13,745 nucleotides of DNA from Eubacterium sp. CAG:274 (GCA_000432155.1 FR888508.1:1-13745); one strand, 5' to 3'. Positions 1 to 7,462 are shown, counted from the first letter of the stretch. Numbers and translations: made by a program. The notes: generated by a model from the sequence alone, not told the origin.

Positions 1-114
1 AGCCACACTTCGTGTGTCCGATTTATCTTTCCGATTCATAGGTCAGAACAAATTAACTTTGTTAATTTGTGGCTTGTGAACAAACCATCGGATTTATCTT
101 TCCGATTCATAGGT
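1..114 (-). repeat. Multi-hairpin dispersed repeat, left block (two units, one cut or degenerate)
   Basis: Two tandem units read on the minus strand with a 71-base period; the core TTTATCTTTCCGATTCATAG (plus-strand writing) recurs at 21-40 and 92-111. The complete unit (114 down to 41) has three consecutive hairpins: ATCGGA/TCCGAT (101-106 with 87-92), GGTTTG/CAAGCC (81-86 with 71-76), and a perfect 10-bp stem ACAAATTAAC/GTTAATTTGT with an AAA loop (48-70). It ends in TTCTGACC. The second unit (43 down to 1) keeps the opening motif, but its first stem is broken and it carries a different small hairpin (4-16) near the window edge. The same unit occurs at 7482-7614 in the opposite orientation. 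No coding function is apparent. Confidence 0.85.
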
Positions 115-124
115 ACAAAATATA

Positions 125-160
125 TAAAAAGGCTCTGTCAGAAATGGCAGAGTCTTTTTT
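125..160. terminator. Bidirectional intrinsic terminator
   Basis: The arms GGCTCTGTCA (131-140) and TGGCAGAGTC (145-154) form a 10-bp stem with two G.U-type positions and a GAAA loop. An A-run lies to the left and a T-run to the right (155-160), so it can terminate in either direction. On the minus strand it lies just after the stop of the DUF2085-type gene at 176. Confidence 0.85.
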
Positions 161-175
161 GTTCGGTATTAAAAA

Positions 176-559
176 TTATTTTAAAATATTATAGCCAATG
201 TGTTGACCAAATTTAAAAGTAGCTATTGTGGATACTGCTATAAACATAAAAAGACCATAGCCGAAAAGGAAACCGGTTACAAATCTTTTAAAATTATTGC
301 TTTCATAAGAAGTAAACATTTGTATTCCACCGTCTAAAATCAATGGCAACACAAGTATTACTATAGCCAGCATTGATATTCTAAAAAAGATACAGGAGAA
401 TATAGAGAAAATTATTCCCAACAATTCTCCTGTACATCTTGCACATATAGGAAACTTTTTACCTTTATAATGAAATGACCTATCATCTCTACAATGGCAA
501 CCGAAAAATATAGGCAACCATTTGTATAAAAAGTTTTTCATCTTATTAGAAACCACCAT
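176..559 (-). CDS. DUF2085-type small integral membrane protein
   Basis: A protein of 127 residues (121 if it starts at the second Met, 541). Function is unknown; it is predicted to sit in the cytoplasmic membrane. Visible are a Cys-His-Cys cluster near residues 21-23 (CHCRDDRSF) and a second Cys pair in the motif CARCTGE, then about three hydrophobic segments. This layout (CHxxxxRSF, then G-x-x-x-P-x-C-x-R-C-T-G) is the pattern I associate with DUF2085; the paired cysteines may bind a metal (inference). The upstream zinc-ribbon gene stops at 546, so the 559 start would overlap it by 14 bases, while the 541 start lies 4 bases past that stop. Neither start has a strong ribosome binding site, so translational coupling is likely. 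A terminator follows. Confidence 0.75.
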   Translation of the reverse strand: MVVSNKMKNFLYKWLPIFFGCHCRDDRSFHYKGKKFPICARCTGELLGIIFSIFSCIFFRISMLAIVILVLPLILDGGIQMFTSYESNNFKRFVTGFLFGYGLFMFIAVSTIATFKFGQHIGYNILK

Positions 560-938
560 ACATTGCTGTACCTACGCCTAAGCATACCATAAGCAAGTAA
601 TATATAACGCATAAAACTACACCAACAATAGCACCAACGCCGGCAGCCTTTGCTGTTTTAGGCTTGTTATCTTTCCAAACTAGGAACAACACAAGACCCA
701 CAATAGGAATACAGCAACCTAACAGTCCCCAACCGAAACCTCCATTGTCAACTGCCTGTGGTTGGCTTGTGTACTGTGGCTGTGGTGTAGCATTAACACC
801 ATTCTGTGGCTGGCTCGCAACATTAACATTATTCTGTGGCTGGCTCGCAACATTAACATTATCCTGTTTTGTACCACAATTAGGACAGAATGCAGTTCCC
901 TCATTAATTTCTACTCCACAATTTTTACAAAATGCCAT
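546..938 (-). CDS. Zinc-ribbon membrane protein with a Gln/Pro repeat linker
   Basis: A protein of 130 residues. The start at 938 was chosen because AGGAGGGG lies 7 bases upstream of this ATG and the zinc ribbon begins at once; the frame stays open upstream to 1013 but nothing supports that. Residues 4-7 (CKNC) and 18-21 (CPNC) form a short four-Cys zinc ribbon. Residues about 26-58 are a low-complexity linker of repeated NVNVASQPQ-like units. Two hydrophobic segments follow (about 67-88 and 97-122). Proteins with an N-terminal zinc ribbon, linker and C-terminal membrane segments are common in Firmicutes, mostly without known function. It is first in a two-gene unit with the DUF2085-type gene, behind a good sigma-A-type promoter. 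Confidence 0.8.
   Translation of the reverse strand: MAFCKNCGVEINEGTAFCPNCGTKQDNVNVASQPQNNVNVASQPQNGVNATPQPQYTSQPQAVDNGGFGWGLLGCCIPIVGLVLFLVWKDNKPKTAKAAGVGAIVGVVLCVIYYLLMVCLGVGTAMYGGF
771..860 (-). repeat. In-frame 30-bp tandem repeat in the zinc-ribbon gene
   Basis: The 30-bp unit at 801-830 recurs almost exactly at 831-860, and a more diverged copy lies at 771-800. Each unit encodes ten residues of the Gln/Pro linker, so copy-number change would keep the frame and only alter linker length. Confidence 0.85.
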
Positions 939-1003
939 ATAAACCCCTCCTTCTATATGAAAAATATACAATTTTAAACATTTATTTTCCTTTTTATAGT
1001 ATA

Positions 1004-1032
1004 ATATTACCATATAAGCTACAAAAAGTCAA
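1004..1032 (-). promoter_or_regulatory. Sigma-A-type promoter of the zinc-ribbon gene
   Basis: On the minus strand, TTGACT (1032-1027) is followed by a 17-base spacer and TAATAT (1009-1004). A second -10-like TATACT (1003-998) follows directly. The predicted transcript starts near 997 and reaches the ATG at 938 with a leader of about 60 bases. Confidence 0.65.
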
Positions 1033-1051
1033 TAAAAAAATTATTTATACT

Positions 1052-1116
1052 AAAAACGCAGAAAAGAACAACCTACAGCACCAAAAGCACCATAAGTCAT
1101 TTATTTCTGCGTTCTT
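1052..1116 (-). terminator. Probable terminator of the argF-trpS-kinase operon, with a long loop
   Basis: On the minus strand the arms AACGCAGAAA (1113-1104) and TTTCTGCGTT (1064-1055) pair perfectly and can extend by three bases to 1116 and 1052, running into a short T-run. The 39-base loop is unusually large and contains a duplicated GGTGCT. It lies about 100 bases after the kinase stop and upstream of the next promoter, as a terminator should. A small structured RNA is an alternative. The rest of 1014-1212 shows nothing else convincing. Confidence 0.5.
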
Positions 1117-1212
1117 GCTATATGAAAAAACGAGCAAATAATTGTAATAAGTGTATATAAATATGCGTTCTGTAATTAATCTATATACGGGCCACTTGGA
1201 TTGTGTATTAAA

Positions 1213-2244
1213 TTACCTGCTCATTTCTTCCTGAGGTCCATTACTCTTATGGGATTTAATTACGCTGTTAATTTCTTCTAAACTAGAAGCAGGCATATCA
1301 CCATAAGTAGTATTCTTTACTGCACTCATAGCATTACCATACTCGACTGCAGTCTGTGGGTCGTTTGTAGTCAAGAAGCCATATAAAGCACCTGCTACAT
1401 AAGCGTCGCCACTTCCAATTCTATCTACTACCTCGATATTTTCATAAGGAGGTTCTTCATAAAATTTACCATTATAGTAAATCTTAGAGCCAAAGTTATG
1501 TCTTGTTGGGCTTACAACTTCTCGTCTAGTTGTGGCAACAACCTTACAACCAAACTCGTCACAATAGCCCTTCATAATTTCTTCAAGAGTACCTGTTCTT
1601 TGCATCATTTTTCTTGAAGTTTCTTCTGAAACAAATAATATATCAACATAAGGAAGTACAGAGTAAATAGTTTCTCTTGCTTCTTCTTCTGTCCAAAGCT
1701 TAGCTCTGTAGTTACAGTCGAAAGAAACAGAAGCACCCTGCTCCTTAAATCTCTTAATAAGTTCAACAACTGTTGTTCTCAAATTCTTGCTAATTGCCAT
1801 AGAAATACCACTAACATGGAAATGTCTAGTATTCTTATAAATAGATGGGTCAATTTCGCTTAAAGAAATAGAACACATTGATGAATTAGCTCTGTCATAA
1901 ACAACAGAAGACTTTCTAGGATAAGCACCACTTTCATAGTAGTAAATACCCAATCTCTGTTCTGGACTGTAATCGTAAACAACATAATCGTCACTTACAT
2001 TACCATATCTAATCTTATACTTAACAAATCTACCAATCTTGTTGTCAGGAAGTTTTGTAATGATAGCAGTTCTTGCACCTAAGAAAGCAGCACCAGATGC
2101 CACATTAAGTTCTGAACCACCGGCATTCTTTTCGAAAACCTGACCCTGAGAAATCTTCTCTTTGTCTGGAGGAGAAAGTCTTAACATAACTTCTCCAAAG
2201 CTGATAATATCAAATTTTTTCTTAGTATCGCTAATAATACTCAT
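1213..2244 (-). CDS. kdgK: PfkB-family sugar kinase, likely 2-dehydro-3-deoxygluconokinase
   Basis: A 343-residue ribokinase/PfkB-fold kinase expected to phosphorylate a sugar or sugar acid with ATP in the cytoplasm. The N-terminus DIISFGEVMLRLSP and the following GGSELNVASGAAFLG are the substrate-side PfkB motif. The C-terminal signature GSGDAYVAGALYG carries the expected catalytic base Asp280 and the anion hole. The overall pattern resembles KdgK, which converts 2-keto-3-deoxygluconate to its 6-phosphate in uronate breakdown, but substrate cannot be fixed from sequence alone and no pathway partner (aldolase, uronate isomerase) is nearby. GGAGG lies 5 bases before the ATG. It is the last gene of the argF-trpS operon, 12 bases after trpS, and a likely terminator follows. 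Confidence 0.85.
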   Translation of the reverse strand: MSIISDTKKKFDIISFGEVMLRLSPPDKEKISQGQVFEKNAGGSELNVASGAAFLGARTAIITKLPDNKIGRFVKYKIRYGNVSDDYVVYDYSPEQRLGIYYYESGAYPRKSSVVYDRANSSMCSISLSEIDPSIYKNTRHFHVSGISMAISKNLRTTVVELIKRFKEQGASVSFDCNYRAKLWTEEEARETIYSVLPYVDILFVSEETSRKMMQRTGTLEEIMKGYCDEFGCKVVATTRREVVSPTRHNFGSKIYYNGKFYEEPPYENIEVVDRIGSGDAYVAGALYGFLTTNDPQTAVEYGNAMSAVKNTTYGDMPASSLEEINSVIKSHKSNGPQEEMSR

Positions 2245-2256
2245 ATTATCCTCCTT

Positions 2257-3258
2257 TTACTTTGTAAAGCCAATTTTCTTTTTAACCTTTCGCAAAGTTT
2301 TGTTGGCAAAGTATGACGCCTTTTCAGCACCCTCTGCCATAGCCTTGTCAATATAAGCCTTGTCAGAAGAAAGCTCCTTGAACTTCTCCTGTAAAGGCTG
2401 AACTTCAGCTACTACAGCGTCAGCAACAGTCTTTTTAAACTCTCCATATCCACAACCTGTAAAGTCTGCAACAGCATCGTCTACAGATTTGCCTGTTACC
2501 GCACTATATATATTCAACAAGTTACTTATGCCAGGCTTTTCCTCTGGAGAATAAGCAACTACATTGTCGGAATCAGTAACCGCCCTTTTAATTTTGTTGG
2601 CAATTACATTCAAGTCATCAAGCAAGAAAATAGCATTATTTTCATTGTCGCTTTCAGATTTGCTCATTTTCTTTTCAGGGTTCTGAAGCCCCATTATTCT
2701 AGCTCCAACCTTAGGTATATAACCCTCTGGAATAGTAAACACATCGCCATAAATATTGTTAAATCTTTCAGCAATATCTCTGGTAATTTCCAAATGCTGT
2801 CTTTGGTCAGCACCTACAGGTACAAGGTCAGACTGATAAAGAAGAATATCGGCTGCCATAAGTACAGGATAAGTGAAAAGACCAGCATTAATATTATCTG
2901 CGTGTTTAGCTGATTTATCCTTAAACTGTGTCATACGGCTTAATTCGCCAGTATATGTATAGCAATTTAAAATCCAAGACAATTCTGCGTGAGCTGGAAC
3001 ATCAGACTGAACATACACAATATTTTTTTCAGGGTCAAGACCCAAAGCAAGAAAGAGAGTAAATAAATCTCTAATTCTTCTTCTAAATTCAGTAGGATTT
3101 TGTCTAACAGTAATAGCGTGCATATTAGCAACACCAAAAATACAGTTATAATCCTCCTGTAAATTCTTCCAATTCTTCAACGCACCTAAGTAATTGCCTA
3201 AAGATGGCACACCTGACGGTTGCATCGCACTATATAAAATCTTCTTATCTTTTTCCAT
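2257..3258 (-). CDS. trpS: Tryptophan-tRNA ligase (TrpRS)
   Basis: A 333-residue class I aminoacyl-tRNA synthetase that charges tRNA-Trp with tryptophan using ATP. The HIGH-type motif appears as PSGVPSLGNYLGA near residues 14-26, the family's usual PSG-x-x-x-LGN form. The KMSKS loop is intact at 197-201. Other TrpRS features include the stretch GADQRQHLEITRDIAERFN. Length is normal for the bacterial enzyme. AGAGGA precedes the ATG. It starts 9 bases after argF, with no separate promoter or T-box leader between them, so it should be co-transcribed with argF. That pairing is unusual, since TrpRS is often controlled by its own leader; any arginine-linked control here is inference. Confidence 0.96.
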   Translation of the reverse strand: MEKDKKILYSAMQPSGVPSLGNYLGALKNWKNLQEDYNCIFGVANMHAITVRQNPTEFRRRIRDLFTLFLALGLDPEKNIVYVQSDVPAHAELSWILNCYTYTGELSRMTQFKDKSAKHADNINAGLFTYPVLMAADILLYQSDLVPVGADQRQHLEITRDIAERFNNIYGDVFTIPEGYIPKVGARIMGLQNPEKKMSKSESDNENNAIFLLDDLNVIANKIKRAVTDSDNVVAYSPEEKPGISNLLNIYSAVTGKSVDDAVADFTGCGYGEFKKTVADAVVAEVQPLQEKFKELSSDKAYIDKAMAEGAEKASYFANKTLRKVKKKIGFTK

Positions 3259-3267
3259 TTTGTCCTC

Positions 3268-4209
3268 TTATCCTATAAAGCTGGCTACCATAACAGCCTT
3301 AATAGTGTGCATTCTATTTTCTGCCTCATCAAATACAACAGACTTAGCACTTTCGAAAACTTCTTCTGTAACTTCCTTACCCTTAATAGCTGGAAGACAG
3401 TGCATAAATAAAGTATTGTCCTTGCCAGTCATAGCCATAACATCGCTGTTAATCTGGTATGGAGAAAGGAGAGCAATTCTTTCCTTAGCCTTATCTTCTT
3501 CGCCCATAGAGCACCAAACATCAGTATAGAGTACATCTGCATTTTTAACAGCTGTAGCAACATCATCAGTAATAGTAATAGAAGCACCAGACTGTTCTGC
3601 ATTTTTCTTACATTCTTCAACAAGGCTTTCTTCTGGGAAAAGTTCCTTTGGAGAACAGATAACAAAATCAAGACCCATTTTAGAAGAACCAATCATAAGG
3701 GCGTTTGCCATATTGTTTCTGCCATCGCCCATATATACAAGCTTAACACCTTTTAACTTACCTAAATGTTCCTGAATTGTAAGGAAATCAGCTAAAATCT
3801 GAGTTGGGTGGTCCTCATCAGTAAGACCATTCCATACAGGAACACCACTATATTTAGCTAAATCTTCAACAACTTTCTGTGAAAATCCTCTAAATTCGAT
3901 ACCATCAAACATTCTACCAAGAACTCTGGCAGTATCTTCAACAGATTCCTTACCAAGCTGTATATCGCCTTTACCAAGGTATTCAGGAAAAGCACCCATA
4001 TCATTACAAGCAACTACAAAAGAACATCTAGTTCTAGTTGAAGGCTTTTCAAAAATCAAAGCAATATTCTTGCCTTCCATATATTTTTTCATTGTACCAT
4101 TTTTCTTATCAGCTTTTAACTGAGCTGCAAGTTCAAGGTAATGGCTAATTTCCTCAGCTGTAAAATCTCTTAATGTTAAGAAGTTTCTACCCTTTAAATC
4201 TACTGCCAT
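3268..4209 (-). CDS. argF: Ornithine carbamoyltransferase
   Basis: A 313-residue enzyme that makes citrulline and phosphate from ornithine and carbamoyl phosphate, the sixth step of arginine synthesis; the reverse occurs in arginine deiminase pathways. The carbamoyl phosphate motif STRTR is at 57-61, HPTQ at 134-137 and HCLP around Cys271. The stretch DVWCSMGEE is the OTCase-type ornithine loop and separates it from aspartate carbamoyltransferase. The start at 4209 was chosen because AGGAGG lies 7 bases upstream and homology starts there; the frame is open to 4263 but that part looks non-coding. No arcA or arcC is next to it, and an ArgR-like operator lies at the promoter, so a biosynthetic role is favoured over catabolic arcB. 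Confidence 0.95.
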   Translation of the reverse strand: MAVDLKGRNFLTLRDFTAEEISHYLELAAQLKADKKNGTMKKYMEGKNIALIFEKPSTRTRCSFVVACNDMGAFPEYLGKGDIQLGKESVEDTARVLGRMFDGIEFRGFSQKVVEDLAKYSGVPVWNGLTDEDHPTQILADFLTIQEHLGKLKGVKLVYMGDGRNNMANALMIGSSKMGLDFVICSPKELFPEESLVEECKKNAEQSGASITITDDVATAVKNADVLYTDVWCSMGEEDKAKERIALLSPYQINSDVMAMTGKDNTLFMHCLPAIKGKEVTEEVFESAKSVVFDEAENRMHTIKAVMVASFIG

Positions 4210-4254
4210 AACTAATCCTCCTAAATACCGTAAAATACAGCATATGTATATATT

Positions 4255-4272
4255 ATTCAACAAAAATTCAAT
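4255..4272. promoter_or_regulatory. Possible ARG box (ArgR/AhrC operator) before argF
   Basis: The plus-strand 18-mer ATTCAACAAAAATTCAAT agrees at 14 of 18 positions with the Bacillus AhrC consensus as I remember it (CATGAATAAAAATKCAAK). It lies just past the predicted transcription start of argF, where a bound arginine repressor would block initiation or clearance. The match was made by eye in AT-rich DNA. Confidence 0.45.
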
Positions 4273-4283
4273 CGTTTGAACAC

Positions 4284-4312
4284 ATTATACACCTTTTTTT
4301 TAAAAATGTATA
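4284..4312 (-). promoter_or_regulatory. Predicted promoter of the argF-trpS-kinase operon
   Basis: On the minus strand a perfect TATAAT (4289-4284) lies 17 bases downstream of a -35-like TATACA (4312-4307, four of six matches to TTGACA). The predicted start is near 4277, giving a leader of about 70 bases before argF. Confidence 0.55.
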
Positions 4313-4338
4313 TAGTTTTTTAAAAATTTACAAAAAAC

Positions 4339-6726
4339 TTACCAAATATTAACTCTTTCTTCTGGTTTTACATACATACCATTGTACTCATTTATGCCAT
4401 AGGTATCGTAAAACTTTTGGAAATTAGATAAAGTGCGTTTCACTCTTACAGAGCCGTAGGAATGTTGGTCCATAACGGATAATAGTGATAAATACTGCCT
4501 TGTAGAGGTGTTAAAAAACAATTTTCCATAGGCTGTAAAGAACTTGTCATAGTCCACATTACCCAATTTTGCAACAGTATCTAAGGCACAAGCCATAGCA
4601 CCAATGTCAGCAATATTTTCATTTAATGTAAGCTGACCGGATGTTTCTATTCCTGTAGCTGACTCATAGCCGTCATAAAATTTCTCTACTTTTTTGCATT
4701 GTTCCTTAAAGTTAGAATAGTCTACAGCACTCCACCAGTCTGTCAGATTGCCGTCTTTGTCGTACATCGCCCCCTGTGTATCAAAGGCGTGTACCATTTC
4801 GTGAGCAATAACTGTACCTATTGTGGCATAGTTGCTCTCTGGACTGTCTGAACTAAGGGCATAGCAAATGCCGGCGGGAATAATCATTCTGTTTTTCTCA
4901 GCAACATAGTAGGCATTTACATCGTAAGGCTGAACTTCCCACATATCTTTCACATCATAGTTTTTGCTGAAATCAATAGCACCTTTTACAATAGCCCTGT
5001 TTATTTCAAGCATATTGCTGTAGTATGTTCCCCCCTCCTCAGGAGATTTTATGTCTGCATAGTCCAAATAGCATCTCCAATTATCGGGATAGCCCACCTG
5101 TAAATCCATATTATCCAGCTTTTCAATAGCCTTAATCTTTGTTGTGCCAGAAAGCCAACGGTTGTTTTTAAGCCTTTCTCTGAAAGTATCTCTCAAATTT
5201 TCTGCTATTTTAATAACCTGTTCTTTTTTTGACTTGTCAAAATATTTCTGACAGAAAATCTGACTAATGTATATACTCATTTGGTTAGATATAAATGTTC
5301 TAGGAGCCATATTTTGGTCTAAAACACTTTGGTCTGTGCCGTAAATATCCATAAGGAAATTGTCGTACAAGTCATAGAAATCCTGTGATAAATACATACC
5401 ACCAATGCTAATCATATAGGCTTTTTGAAGGCTTGCAAGCTCCTGTGAATGTTCTCCATTGAAAAGTTCAGACAGCTTGTTTACCCTGTTCATATCCCAT
5501 ATAATAAGAGGTAAATTCTCGTCATAGCCAAAGGCTTTTACTATTGCTTTTAAGTCCAAAGTTTTGAATTTGCTATCAATAACATCTAGGTCATAGCTCT
5601 TGTACAGCTTTTCCATTATGTTAGAACTGTCATCAAAGCCGTCAGCCTCAACAGTTTCCATAAATTCGGAATCCCCGTTTGCAATAATATCAGAAGAAAG
5701 AAGTTTTTCAACATTCAAAACATTTTCGGCATCTTCCAAAGCCTTTTTGTTGCTTTCTCCTGCAAGTTCAAACATATCAGTAATGTATTTTTTGTATCTT
5801 TCCAGCTCATCAGGATTTTGACTAACACTAATGTACATAAGAGGCACATAGCAATCAAAATACAAGCCATATTTGCCCTCGTCATTAGGCTGTGGAGCAA
5901 GGGAGAAATTCACAAAAGCCGGCATACTTGTCTTTTTAGTATAATCCTCAACAAAGGCATTTAACTGACTATCGTCTTTTACCTGTGATAATTGGTCTAA
6001 AAATGGTTTAATAGGCTCAACACCCTGTTCATTTCTGGTTTTAAAATCCTGTATAGTAAGGTAGAGGTTCTGTATTGCTGACTCCTTAGAGCCTTTTTCC
6101 CAACTTCCGTCAATACATTCATTTACAATGTCGTTGAACATTTCCACATTATGTTTTTGAGCCTCATCAATGGTATTTACATTTCCTGTGTCCTCAAGTT
6201 TGTCAGAATTGTCCTCCAATAACTCATTATGGTTTACATAAGAATAAAAATCGTCTTTGTTGTTAGTGCCATAAAGCCTGTAAACTCTCTGTAAAATGGT
6301 GTCAAATTCCTTTTCGGTAACATTTTGTAATGGATAAAAAGCACCACTTCCATCATTGTCTACAAGCCCACAAGAAATCATTTTGCCAATTTCATTTCCT
6401 GCCCACATAGGCATATCGTAGTAAGTAACCTTGCTAGGAGCATTTGCAAGACAATCCCCTTGAAGCTGAGGAAAATTGTCAAAAGCCCTACTTATTAAAT
6501 AGTAGCATTGAGCCTTTGTAACATCTTCATCAAGAACAAAAGATGAACTGCTAAGGAGCTTTTCCTTTGTGTACTGTGGGTTGTAACTCCCTGCCACTTT
6601 GTCAAGCCTGTTCACTACATCTCTAACAGTTATGTAATTGTCGCCACCATATACAATAGTGACGCTTGTGCATATAAGCACTAAAATCAAAATAATTGAA
6701 AAAAGTTTTTTCACATCTACCCTCAT
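4339..6726 (-). CDS. Secreted M13-family zinc metallopeptidase (neprilysin/PepO-like) with an SLH-like N-terminus
   Basis: A 795-residue exported endopeptidase, long for bacterial M13 enzymes. Residues 1-27 are a signal peptide (KK, then a long hydrophobic run, cleavage near VYGG). Residues about 33-125 resemble surface-layer homology repeats (VTKAQCYYLISRAF, AGNEIGKMISCGLV, VTEKEFDTILQRVY). The M13 domain follows. The active site is intact: HEMVH at 642-646 (His642, catalytic Glu643, His646), third zinc ligand Glu703 in NENIAD with Asp707, substrate motif NAYY at 604-607, and His755/Arg761 matching neprilysin H711/R717. The C-terminus ends in Trp as usual for M13. ATG 6726 overlaps the sfsA stop (ATGA); a GTG at 6714 with GAGGG before it would give MKKLFS and is a plausible alternative start. 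Confidence 0.92.
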   Translation of the reverse strand: MRVDVKKLFSIILILVLICTSVTIVYGGDNYITVRDVVNRLDKVAGSYNPQYTKEKLLSSSSFVLDEDVTKAQCYYLISRAFDNFPQLQGDCLANAPSKVTYYDMPMWAGNEIGKMISCGLVDNDGSGAFYPLQNVTEKEFDTILQRVYRLYGTNNKDDFYSYVNHNELLEDNSDKLEDTGNVNTIDEAQKHNVEMFNDIVNECIDGSWEKGSKESAIQNLYLTIQDFKTRNEQGVEPIKPFLDQLSQVKDDSQLNAFVEDYTKKTSMPAFVNFSLAPQPNDEGKYGLYFDCYVPLMYISVSQNPDELERYKKYITDMFELAGESNKKALEDAENVLNVEKLLSSDIIANGDSEFMETVEADGFDDSSNIMEKLYKSYDLDVIDSKFKTLDLKAIVKAFGYDENLPLIIWDMNRVNKLSELFNGEHSQELASLQKAYMISIGGMYLSQDFYDLYDNFLMDIYGTDQSVLDQNMAPRTFISNQMSIYISQIFCQKYFDKSKKEQVIKIAENLRDTFRERLKNNRWLSGTTKIKAIEKLDNMDLQVGYPDNWRCYLDYADIKSPEEGGTYYSNMLEINRAIVKGAIDFSKNYDVKDMWEVQPYDVNAYYVAEKNRMIIPAGICYALSSDSPESNYATIGTVIAHEMVHAFDTQGAMYDKDGNLTDWWSAVDYSNFKEQCKKVEKFYDGYESATGIETSGQLTLNENIADIGAMACALDTVAKLGNVDYDKFFTAYGKLFFNTSTRQYLSLLSVMDQHSYGSVRVKRTLSNFQKFYDTYGINEYNGMYVKPEERVNIW

Positions 6727-7403
6727 ACTAGAACCTGTACTGGCTTTCTAATCACCATACTGTTTGGCTCTATTTCACAATCATAGGCAAGTATGTTTAC
6801 ACCACTTGCTTTCGCCTGTTTTAATTCCTCTGCAAAAGCCTTATGATTTTCAGCATTTGGCTCAAAATATTTCACATCACTCATTTGTACAATAAACAGT
6901 ACATATGTTTCATACCCCATACTGTGTGCAATTTGCAATTCCTTTAAATGCTTTACAGCCCTTTCACTAGGTGCATCAGGGAAACTGACAATGTTGTCAT
7001 TCTCCAATGTAACCCCTTTCACTTCCATAAAGCATTTTTTACCCCCTCGCTCAAAATACATATCAAAGCGTGAGTTTTGGAATGTCTTTTCTCTCTTTAA
7101 ATTTACAATATCCGAAAACAAGCCACCACTTTTCAGCCACTCCTCAACAGCCTTGTTAGGTGCTTGAGAGTCCATATTAATAAGCCTGCCACCTTTGTTG
7201 ACGGCAATAAGAGAAAACTTTGTCTTTCTCTTTGGGTCATTGTTGGTCTGAACATAAATTTCAGCATTGGGAATAAGAAGCTCTCTGCACCTGCCAGTGT
7301 TCTTGACATGGCATACTTCCTCTTTGCCATTTACTAAAATATGGGCAATAAACCTGTTCTCTCGTGTTAATAATTTGGCTTTTACTATGTTGTCATATAT
7401 CAT
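6723..7403 (-). CDS. sfsA: SfsA family protein (DNA/RNA nuclease SfsA)
   Basis: A 226-residue cytoplasmic protein of the SfsA family, named for sugar fermentation stimulation in Escherichia coli and now regarded as a nucleic-acid-binding nuclease. The N-terminal OB-like part carries the hallmark HVKNTGRCREL (His32, Asn35-Arg38), close to the family's HxxNTGRM. The C-terminal half has a PD-(D/E)XK-type core: SRFDMYF (Asp114) followed by FMEVKGVTL (Glu127, Lys129), and then FPDAPSERAVKHL, typical of SfsA. Length is normal. The ribosome binding site is weak (AAGGTAG). Its stop overlaps the M13 peptidase start by four bases, so the two are translationally coupled, although no functional link is known. 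Its upstream region holds the multi-hairpin repeat; no clear promoter was found. Confidence 0.93.
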   Translation of the reverse strand: MIYDNIVKAKLLTRENRFIAHILVNGKEEVCHVKNTGRCRELLIPNAEIYVQTNNDPKRKTKFSLIAVNKGGRLINMDSQAPNKAVEEWLKSGGLFSDIVNLKREKTFQNSRFDMYFERGGKKCFMEVKGVTLENDNIVSFPDAPSERAVKHLKELQIAHSMGYETYVLFIVQMSDVKYFEPNAENHKAFAEELKQAKASGVNILAYDCEIEPNSMVIRKPVQVLV

Positions 7404-7443
7404 TTTACTACCTTATATTATTATTTCGCTTACAAGTAAGAGA

Positions 7444-7462
7444 TTTAAGGCTTTGCCTTAAA
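7444..7462. repeat. Isolated perfect hairpin with the same apex as the repeat family
   Basis: TTTAAGGC (7444-7451), TTT, GCCTTAAA (7455-7462): an 8-bp perfect stem. Read on the minus strand, the apex is GC-AAA-GC, the same as the third hairpin of the neighbouring repeat units. No T-run follows on either strand, so it is not a standard terminator. Confidence 0.6.

Noticed and set aside
1..114. Repeated core with 71-base spacing, CRISPR-like at first sight.
   Set aside because: There are only two units, the spacer portion is itself palindromic and related between units, and there are no cas genes.
664..942. Plus-strand open frame of 92 codons opposite the zinc-ribbon gene.
   Set aside because: It is antisense to a well-supported gene, lacks a ribosome binding site, and its repeats merely mirror the tandem repeat of the real gene.
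3259..3267. T-box or other leader before trpS.
   Set aside because: Only nine bases separate it from argF, so there is no room for a leader; the argF leader (about 70 bases) has no T-box features.
3429..3692. Minus-strand 87-codon frame inside argF.
   Set aside because: It is a shifted-frame shadow of argF with Leu-rich composition and no start signal.
4314..4339. Inverted repeat AGTTTTTT/AAAAAACT between the M13 peptidase stop and the argF promoter, as a terminator.
   Set aside because: The stem is almost only A-T pairs with a 10-base loop; too weak to call although some termination is expected there.
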